Source: SIG603 sp964370775 (GTDB lineage: Bacteria; Bacillota; Clostridia; Oscillospirales; Acutalibacteraceae). From it: a stretch of DNA of 64,000 bases. Below are positions 58,531 through 64,000 of the stretch, piece after piece. Position 1 is the first letter of the stretch, and the number at the start of each line of letters is the position of its first letter. The DNA lies in NCBI GenBank assembly GCA_964370775.1, contig CAYJKT010000002.1, forward strand, positions 1-64,000, read 5' to 3'. The position numbers were made by a program, and so were the translations under genes. Below the pieces are notes generated by a model. The model was not told where the DNA came from. It searched no databases and saw only the letters and a program-made list of their open reading frames with translations.

Positions 58531-60528
58531 ATGTCTAAGATATTTGTGCTAGATAAACATGTTGCTGAACTTATTGCAGCTGGTGAAGTGGTTGAAAGAC
58601 CAGCTTCTGTGGTAAAAGAATTAGTTGAAAATTCAATTGATGCAAAAGCTACCAGTATAAGCGTTGAGATTAGGCAAGGTGGCACAACTTACATTAGAAT
58701 AACCGACAACGGCATTGGAATAGACAGAGAAGATGTTCCTACTGCTTTTCTTCGTCATGCAACAAGCAAAGTTAAAAATGCGACAGATTTAGACGCTATA
58801 AGTTCGCTAGGTTTTAGGGGAGAGGCTCTGGCATCAATATCAGCAGTGTCTCACGTAGAACTTACAACCAAAACAGCAAACAGCGACAACGCAACAAAAA
58901 TTGTTCTCCACGGTGGAGAGATTGACGAGATTATCGAGACTGGCGCGCCTAAAGGTACTACGATAATCATTAAAGACATTTTCTATAACATCCCTGCAAG
59001 AATGAAGTTTCTTAAAAAAGATGTTAGCGAGGGCAACGCTGTTGCAGCAGTTTTAGATAAACTTGCGCTATCTCACCCAGAGATAAGTTTTAGGTTTATT
59101 AGGGAGCATAAAGAAGTTTTTTTCACCTCAGGGGACAACAAAATGCTATCGGCGATTTATGGCGTTTTTGGCAAAGAGTTCACTAGTGGTTTAATACCTG
59201 TGAATTATGAATACCAAGGAGTGAAAGTGTATGGTTTTATCACAAAGCCTGGACATTCAAGAGCAAGCAGAGCAATGCAAAACTTTTTTATAAACGGAAG
59301 ATATATTAAGACAAAAACTGCTATGGTAGCTTTAGAAGAAGGCATGAAACACAGCATAATGGTAGGAAAATACCCAGCATGTGTGTTGCATTTGGATATG
59401 GATTACTCACATTATGATGTAAATGTTCACCCAGCTAAATTAGACGTTAGATTTATCAACGAACGCCCAGTGTTTGATGCTGTGTATCACGCAGTAAAGT
59501 CTACTTTGTTAAAAGAAGATAAACCGAAACAGCATATCATAAACCAAGCAAAAAAAGCACCGATAAATCCATTTGCACCAGTCGAAAAACCAGAGCAAAT
59601 AAAGTTGAGCGAAGATAGAAAAAACTTATCTTTTAACGAACCACAAAGAACTATAGATATAAAACCGATTATAATCACTTATGACAAAAAAATAGATATA
59701 GCCCCTGTGCCGATAAAAGAAGAAAAAGTGCAGATAATGCTTCCTAAACCTAACATAGATATAGTGCGTGACGAGGTAGAAATACAGCAAAAAAGTGAAA
59801 ATAGTTCACATGAAGTTCACAGTGCTCCTGTAAAATTAGAGAACGAGCGTGCAAGTGGTGAGATAAAAGGCTTTGTAAAATATAGTGTGGATAAAGCGAT
59901 AGCAGAAATGCCACTAGTTAAAGATATTGACGAAGCTTTAGAAGAAATGAAAACAGAGCTTGCTGAACATAAATTGATTGGCGAAGTTTTTAATACATAC
60001 ATCATAATAGAGTACAAAAATTCTATGATGATGATAGACAAACACGCAGCACATGAAAGATTGTTATACGAAAAACTTAAGAGCAATATGACAGATAATT
60101 ACGAGCAAACTTTGCTACAGCCTGTTACACTTTTGCTTGATAAACCTAGCTATTCGGCACTTATAGAAAACATAGAGAAATTGAGTGATATAGGCTTTAG
60201 CATAGATGATTTTGGTATGGGTACAGTAATTGTAAGGTCAGCGCCACTCAGTTTGGATGGACAAGATATTGAGTCTGCTATAACTGAGATTTCTGGATAT
60301 TTACTAAAAAATATTAAGAACTTAACCACTGAGCACACTGACTGGATATACCACAATGTTGCGTGTAGGGCAGCTGTTAAAGGTGGTATAAAATCGGACA
60401 ATGCAGAGCTTATTCATCTTGTGAAAATGCTTGATGAAAACCCAGAGCTTAAATATTGTCCTCATGGTAGACCGATTTACTCGGTGATTTCAAAAAGAGA
60501 GATAGAAAAACAATTTGGCAGAATATAA
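58531..60528 (+). CDS. mutL: DNA mismatch repair endonuclease MutL
   Basis: A 665-residue GHKL ATPase. ELIAAGEVVERPASVVKELVENSIDA, DNGIGID, GFRGEALASIS and YNIPARMKFLKK form the N-terminal domain, then a linker (~330-470). The C-terminal domain carries DKHAAHERLLYE, the D-x-HA-x2-E-x4-E nuclease motif with Lys at the usual Gln position, ACRAAVKGG and CPHGRP. So it should be a nicking-type MutL, as expected where MutH is absent. AGGAGG precedes the ATG. Confidence 0.98.
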   Translation: MSKIFVLDKHVAELIAAGEVVERPASVVKELVENSIDAKATSISVEIRQGGTTYIRITDNGIGIDREDVPTAFLRHATSKVKNATDLDAISSLGFRGEALASISAVSHVELTTKTANSDNATKIVLHGGEIDEIIETGAPKGTTIIIKDIFYNIPARMKFLKKDVSEGNAVAAVLDKLALSHPEISFRFIREHKEVFFTSGDNKMLSAIYGVFGKEFTSGLIPVNYEYQGVKVYGFITKPGHSRASRAMQNFFINGRYIKTKTAMVALEEGMKHSIMVGKYPACVLHLDMDYSHYDVNVHPAKLDVRFINERPVFDAVYHAVKSTLLKEDKPKQHIINQAKKAPINPFAPVEKPEQIKLSEDRKNLSFNEPQRTIDIKPIIITYDKKIDIAPVPIKEEKVQIMLPKPNIDIVRDEVEIQQKSENSSHEVHSAPVKLENERASGEIKGFVKYSVDKAIAEMPLVKDIDEALEEMKTELAEHKLIGEVFNTYIIIEYKNSMMMIDKHAAHERLLYEKLKSNMTDNYEQTLLQPVTLLLDKPSYSALIENIEKLSDIGFSIDDFGMGTVIVRSAPLSLDGQDIESAITEISGYLLKNIKNLTTEHTDWIYHNVACRAAVKGGIKSDNAELIHLVKMLDENPELKYCPHGRPIYSVISKREIEKQFGRI

Positions 60529-60541
60529 AAGGAGGTGACCT

Positions 60542-61489
60542 GTGGTGACACTTAACAAGAAAATAATTGCTATCGCAGGCCCTACTGCCTCTGGCAAAAC
60601 AGCATTGTCTGTGAATTTAGCAAAGAGATATAACAGCGAAGTTATATCGTGCGACTCCATGCAAATATACAAAGACATGGACATTGCGACTGCGAAAGTT
60701 ACAGAAGAAGAAATGTGTGGTATAAAACATCATTTGGTTGATTTTTTGCCGATTAACACGAACTTTTCAGTATCTGATTATGTTAATGAGGCTGACAAAG
60801 TGATAAACAAGCTACATGCTGATAACATAACTCCAATAATTTGCGGTGGAACAGGCATGTATTTAAGGTCACTGCTTTTTGGTGTAGCTTTTACAGAAAA
60901 TTCTAACGACGATAAAATTAGAGCTGAATTAGAACAAAGAGCGATGAATGGCGAAATCGAGCAGATATATGATACTCTAAAAAAACTCGACCCAAAAGCG
61001 AGTGAAAAAATTCACATAAACAACCAAAAAAGGGTAATCAGAGCAGTTGAGTACTGCTTGGTGACAGGGGAGAAATTCTCTGAACAAAGCATTATGAATG
61101 AAGCTAAATATGATTATCTTTTGATAGTTTTAGACGCAAAAAACAGAGAGTATTTATACGACAGAATTAACAGGCGAGTAGACATAATGATAGACATGGG
61201 GCTTATCAGTGAAGCCCGTGAGATGTATGAAAAAGGACTTAGCCTCACTGCTAATCAAACCATAGGATACAAAGAACTTTACCCATATTTTAAAGGTGAA
61301 ATAAGCCTTGAAAAAGCAGTGGAGAACATCAAGACAAAAACTAGAAACTATGCAAAAAGGCAGTTAACATGGTTTAGGAAAGAACAAAACGTAAATACGA
61401 TTTATATAGACAATTATTCTGACGTGAATGCATTGCTTAATGCAGTGTACACATTAACAGATAAATATATGGAAGGTGCAAATGGATAA
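60542..61489 (+). CDS. miaA: tRNA dimethylallyltransferase
   Basis: A 315-residue enzyme that puts the isopentenyl group on A37. P-loop AGPTASGKTALS (~12-23), SCDSMQIYKDMDIATAK, PIICGGTGMYLRSLLFG, INNQKRVIRAVEY and the C-terminal QLTWFRKEQNV are characteristic. It starts at GTG (AGGAGG 6 nt upstream). It acts before MiaB. Confidence 0.97.
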   Translation: MVTLNKKIIAIAGPTASGKTALSVNLAKRYNSEVISCDSMQIYKDMDIATAKVTEEEMCGIKHHLVDFLPINTNFSVSDYVNEADKVINKLHADNITPIICGGTGMYLRSLLFGVAFTENSNDDKIRAELEQRAMNGEIEQIYDTLKKLDPKASEKIHINNQKRVIRAVEYCLVTGEKFSEQSIMNEAKYDYLLIVLDAKNREYLYDRINRRVDIMIDMGLISEAREMYEKGLSLTANQTIGYKELYPYFKGEISLEKAVENIKTKTRNYAKRQLTWFRKEQNVNTIYIDNYSDVNALLNAVYTLTDKYMEGANG

Positions 61490-62774
61490 AAGTAATACAC
61501 TTGTTAAAAAAATAATCCCAACAGCATTTAGTATTTTGATTTTGATATATATTGCGTATCAAATAATTGCTATGGGTGATGGTAATATAATGACAGAAAC
61601 TGCTATGTTTACAGAGATAAGCGATTCCACAAAAGTGCAGGCTTATGCTGTTAGAAACGAAGTGGTTGTAACAAAAAATTATGACGGAGTTATAAATTTT
61701 AATGTAGAGGACGGAGAGAAAGTTCACAGGTACTCTACTATTGCAAATATTTACAACACACAGCAATCAGTTGACTCATTAAACAGAATTGAACAAATAG
61801 ACACAGAGCTTGAAAATCTGTATAAATTAGTTAACAGCAACACTGCAAGCGACAAGGATAACGCAGAAATTCAAGGTGAAATTACTGCAACTTTATCAGA
61901 TTTAATGCTACAAAATATAGACCAAGACTACTCTAATATATCTGTGTATAAATCTAATTTGCAATATTCATTAAGTCAAAAAGATATAGCAAATGGTTCA
62001 CAAGATTTAGAGGTGTTTAACACACAAATTAGTGAACTAGAGAGCGAAAAAAATTCGCTAAATAATTCTTATATAGCAAGAACAGACTATGTCGTTGCAC
62101 CTGAGCATGGATATTTTACATCTATGGTTGACGGATACGAGAATTCTTTTGATTATGATAATATAGAAGATATTACGGTATCAGAAATTCAAAATGTGAA
62201 AATAGGCGAGGTCGAAAACAATGCGATAGGTAAAATCACAAAGGATTTCGACTGGTATTTGGTAGCCGTTATTGACGAATTAGAAAAATATAAGTTTGAT
62301 GGTATAGAAAAAGTTTATGTTGATGTACCAGTTTCTGGAAATAGTCAAATATCTGCTACGATAGAGAGCATTAACCACGACCCAGCAACAGATACTTACG
62401 CACTGGTTTTGAGACTGATTGATGCAAGTGCAGAGCTTTTATCTTTTAGAAGTGGAGAGGTTTCGATTTCCACTGGAATATACGAGGGTGTGTTAGTTAG
62501 CCAAGAGTCAGTGTATTTTAAAGATATAACCGAAGAAGTGAGAGACGAAGAGGGCAATATAACAGAGATAGTACACGAAGACGTTAAAGGAGTTTATATA
62601 AACTATGGTGGTAGCCTTGTGTTTTTACAAATTTTTTCAGACATTACTATTGATGGTTATTTAGTGTGCAAAACTGTTTTATCAGAAGAAGAACAAGCAT
62701 TGCTTGTGACAGATAGAACAATAAGAATGTATGATAATATAGTAACTGAGGAAGTGAATAATGTTGACCCATAA
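61482..62774 (+). CDS. HlyD-like membrane protein
   Basis: About 430 residues. One membrane segment (~10-30) is followed by a lipoyl/barrel-sandwich half (AYAVRNEVVVTKNYDGVINFNVEDGEKVHRYSTIANIY), a coiled stretch (~85-195) and a second beta half (ARTDYVVAPEHGYFTSMVDGYE, ending IYEGVLVSQESVYFKDITEEVRD). I prefer the ATG at 61482 over the upstream GTG. It overlaps miaA by 8 nt. There is no ABC partner here. It sits before yggS-sepF, so a role in envelope assembly or division is possible. Confidence 0.75.
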   Translation: MDKSNTLVKKIIPTAFSILILIYIAYQIIAMGDGNIMTETAMFTEISDSTKVQAYAVRNEVVVTKNYDGVINFNVEDGEKVHRYSTIANIYNTQQSVDSLNRIEQIDTELENLYKLVNSNTASDKDNAEIQGEITATLSDLMLQNIDQDYSNISVYKSNLQYSLSQKDIANGSQDLEVFNTQISELESEKNSLNNSYIARTDYVVAPEHGYFTSMVDGYENSFDYDNIEDITVSEIQNVKIGEVENNAIGKITKDFDWYLVAVIDELEKYKFDGIEKVYVDVPVSGNSQISATIESINHDPATDTYALVLRLIDASAELLSFRSGEVSISTGIYEGVLVSQESVYFKDITEEVRDEEGNITEIVHEDVKGVYINYGGSLVFLQIFSDITIDGYLVCKTVLSEEEQALLVTDRTIRMYDNIVTEEVNNVDP

Positions 62775-63474
62775 TTTTGATATTATAAGCGAGAACTATA
62801 AAATAATCGAAAATAAAATAGGCGAAGTTTGCGTAAAGAAAGGGATAAGCAGAAATGACATTACTTTTCTAGCGGCTACAAAAACAGTGAGTGCTGAATG
62901 TATTAATCATGCTATATCTTTAGGATTAAAAAACATTGGAGAAAACAAAGTTCAAGAACTGTTATCTAAGTATGATGATTACAACTTAATAGACTGTGAT
63001 TTGCAATTTATTGGCAACTTGCAGAGCAATAAGATAAAGTATATCGCAGACAAAGTAAGTCAAATTCAGTCGGTTCACAGTATGTCACAAGTTAAAGAAT
63101 TATCCAAACAAATGCAAAAGTTAAACAAAACTATGAACATTTTGATAGAAGTAAATATCGGTAACGAGAGTTCAAAAGGTGGCGTTCATAAAGATGCATT
63201 ATATGAATTTATTGATGAAGCTAGTGAATATAAAGGAGTTTTTGTTAACGGTTTAATGACAATTCCACCAATTTTGGAAGAAAAAAACAAAAATAATTGC
63301 TTTTTTTTGGAAATGTACAAATATTTTGTTGACATTGGAGCGAAAAACAACGATAATATAAGAATGAATGTACTTTCAATGGGTATGTCTGATGATTTTT
63401 CCGAGGCGATAGAGTGCGGCGCTAACATGGTGAGGATAGGCTCTGCGTTGTTTGGGGAAAGAATTTATATATAA
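62761..63474 (+). CDS. YggS/YlmE-family PLP homeostasis protein
   Basis: A 237-residue alanine-racemase-fold protein that binds pyridoxal phosphate. The Lys is in FLAATKTVSAECINHA (~38-53), and IGENKVQELLSKY, LIDCDLQFIGNLQSNKIKYI, VNIGNESSKGGV, LMTIPP, then LSMGMSDDFSEAIECGANMVRIGSALFGER fit the family. Starts 14 nt inside the HlyD-like gene. GAGGAAG precedes the ATG. Confidence 0.95.
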   Translation: MLTHNFDIISENYKIIENKIGEVCVKKGISRNDITFLAATKTVSAECINHAISLGLKNIGENKVQELLSKYDDYNLIDCDLQFIGNLQSNKIKYIADKVSQIQSVHSMSQVKELSKQMQKLNKTMNILIEVNIGNESSKGGVHKDALYEFIDEASEYKGVFVNGLMTIPPILEEKNKNNCFFLEMYKYFVDIGAKNNDNIRMNVLSMGMSDDFSEAIECGANMVRIGSALFGERIYI

Positions 63475-63486
63475 ATAGGAGGCAGT

Positions 63487-63960
63487 ATGGCTAGTATAGT
63501 AGAGAAATTTCAAAAAATGTGGAATCCAACGGACGAAGAGTTCGATGATTATTATGATGAAGATGAATATATGGAAGATGAGGGTGACTATCAAGAGGAC
63601 ACAAAATCTTATAGAGAAGAAAACTCTGGCCCGTCTTTATTTAAAAGAAACAACAAAGTTTTGAATATGAGTGGCAAAAGCCAATTAAAAGTAATAGTTT
63701 ACAGACCAATTTCTTATGGTCAAGATACAAGAATTATGGCACAATCTCTTATGGAGGGCAATGCAGTAGTTCTAAATTTTGAGCACACACATATCGACGA
63801 GACAAAGAGAATTTTGGACTTTTTAAGTGGAGTTGCTTTGGCAAAAAATGGGAAAATCAGCAAAATTTCATCTTCAACATTCATGATTACACCAGAGCAT
63901 ATTGATTTATCTGGTGATGATTTAATTGACGAATTTGAAAATAGCGGAGTATACTTTTAA
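63487..63960 (+). CDS. sepF: Cell division protein SepF
   Basis: A 157-residue SepF that tethers FtsZ to the membrane. An N-terminal amphipathic helix (ASIVEKFQKMWN), an acidic linker (EDEYMEDEGDYQED, ~22-50) and the SepF core (KVIVYRPISYGQDTRIMAQSLMEGNAVVLNFE, then RILDFLSGVALAKNGKISKISSSTFMITPEHIDL). AGGAGG precedes the ATG. Confidence 0.96.
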   Translation: MASIVEKFQKMWNPTDEEFDDYYDEDEYMEDEGDYQEDTKSYREENSGPSLFKRNNKVLNMSGKSQLKVIVYRPISYGQDTRIMAQSLMEGNAVVLNFEHTHIDETKRILDFLSGVALAKNGKISKISSSTFMITPEHIDLSGDDLIDEFENSGVYF

Positions 63961-63962
63961 TA

Positions 63963-64000
63963 ATGGACGAATATCTGCTTAAAGCAAGGCTTGATGATAT
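63963..64000 (+). CDS. Start of a further gene, truncated by the window edge
   Basis: An ATG at 63963, 2 nt after the sepF stop, opens DEYLLKARLDD with no stop before the end. By gene order (ylmE-sepF-ylmG/H) an S4-domain YlmH-like or division gene could follow, but twelve codons do not show which. Confidence 0.4.
   Translation, partial: MDEYLLKARLDD

Noticed and set aside
60530..60560. The string GGTGACCTGTGG before miaA as a REP copy
   Set aside because: It shares only about 12 nt with the RAYT repeat and is explained by the AGGAGGTGA ribosome site.
1..64000. CRISPR arrays, prophage, integrase or attachment sites
   Set aside because: No regularly spaced repeats, phage structural genes or intact integrase were seen. 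The partial tRNA at the left edge shows no att-like repeat within the window.

Overview
The window is a low-GC chromosomal stretch of a Bacillota (Firmicutes) bacterium, most likely class Clostridia, close to gut Oscillospiraceae/Lachnospiraceae. The evidence is AT-rich DNA with many GTG/TTG starts and strong GGAGG ribosome sites, a T-box leader before alaS, and clostridial synteny (comEC-holA-rnmV, miaB-ylbF-mutS-mutL-miaA, yggS-sepF). No phage, plasmid or CRISPR locus is visible. Mobile DNA is limited to one RAYT-type Y1 transposase gene and one transposase scrap.

Region 1 (0-8.4 kb): the 5' part of a tRNA-Val gene, a two-component system, a lone receiver-like protein lacking the phospho-acceptor Asp, a lipoprotein/membrane gene set, and a metAA-HAD-GNAT-zinc-ribbon operon on the minus strand. 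Region 2 (8.5-24.8 kb): housekeeping genes (tmk, a frameshifted DJ-1 gene, formyl-THF cyclo-ligase, mltG, a U32 protease, a class B PBP, T-box-alaS, HIT, a phosphoribosyltransferase, comEC, holA, rnmV, proA, proB, a HAD phosphatase).

Region 3 (24.8-53.7 kb) is an iron/metal and transport island. It holds an iron-siderophore type ABC importer (ATPase, two FecCD permeases, lipoprotein), a probable split-barrel protein, a MarR-ABC-ABC-MarR export operon, a second ABC pair followed by YgbA-, DUF454- and His/Cys-rich proteins, a CsoR/P-type ATPase copper locus, and a P-type ATPase of unusual SCA class. That ATPase sits with a small glycine-zipper-like membrane protein and a 26-residue membrane microprotein. 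Next come a flavodoxin/DUF3793/DUF2325 operon and a TetR gene followed by an ABC pair with an ATC-hydrolase-like protein and methyltransferases. Six near-identical palindromes (AGTTAG-N6-CTAACT) sit at or just below the promoters or starts of five of these units. They define a regulon that I infer responds to iron. Whether its regulator is the local TetR protein or a DtxR/Fur-type protein outside the window cannot be told from here.

Region 4 (54-64 kb): tRNA modification and mismatch repair (miaB, ylbF-like, mutS, mutL, miaA), then a HlyD-like membrane protein, the YggS PLP protein, sepF and the start of one more gene.

The two most interesting points are the six-site operator family and the SCA-class ATPase locus with its two small membrane partners. 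The latter resembles the architecture reported for ferrosome (fez) loci. Both are inferences from sequence pattern and synteny, not proven.
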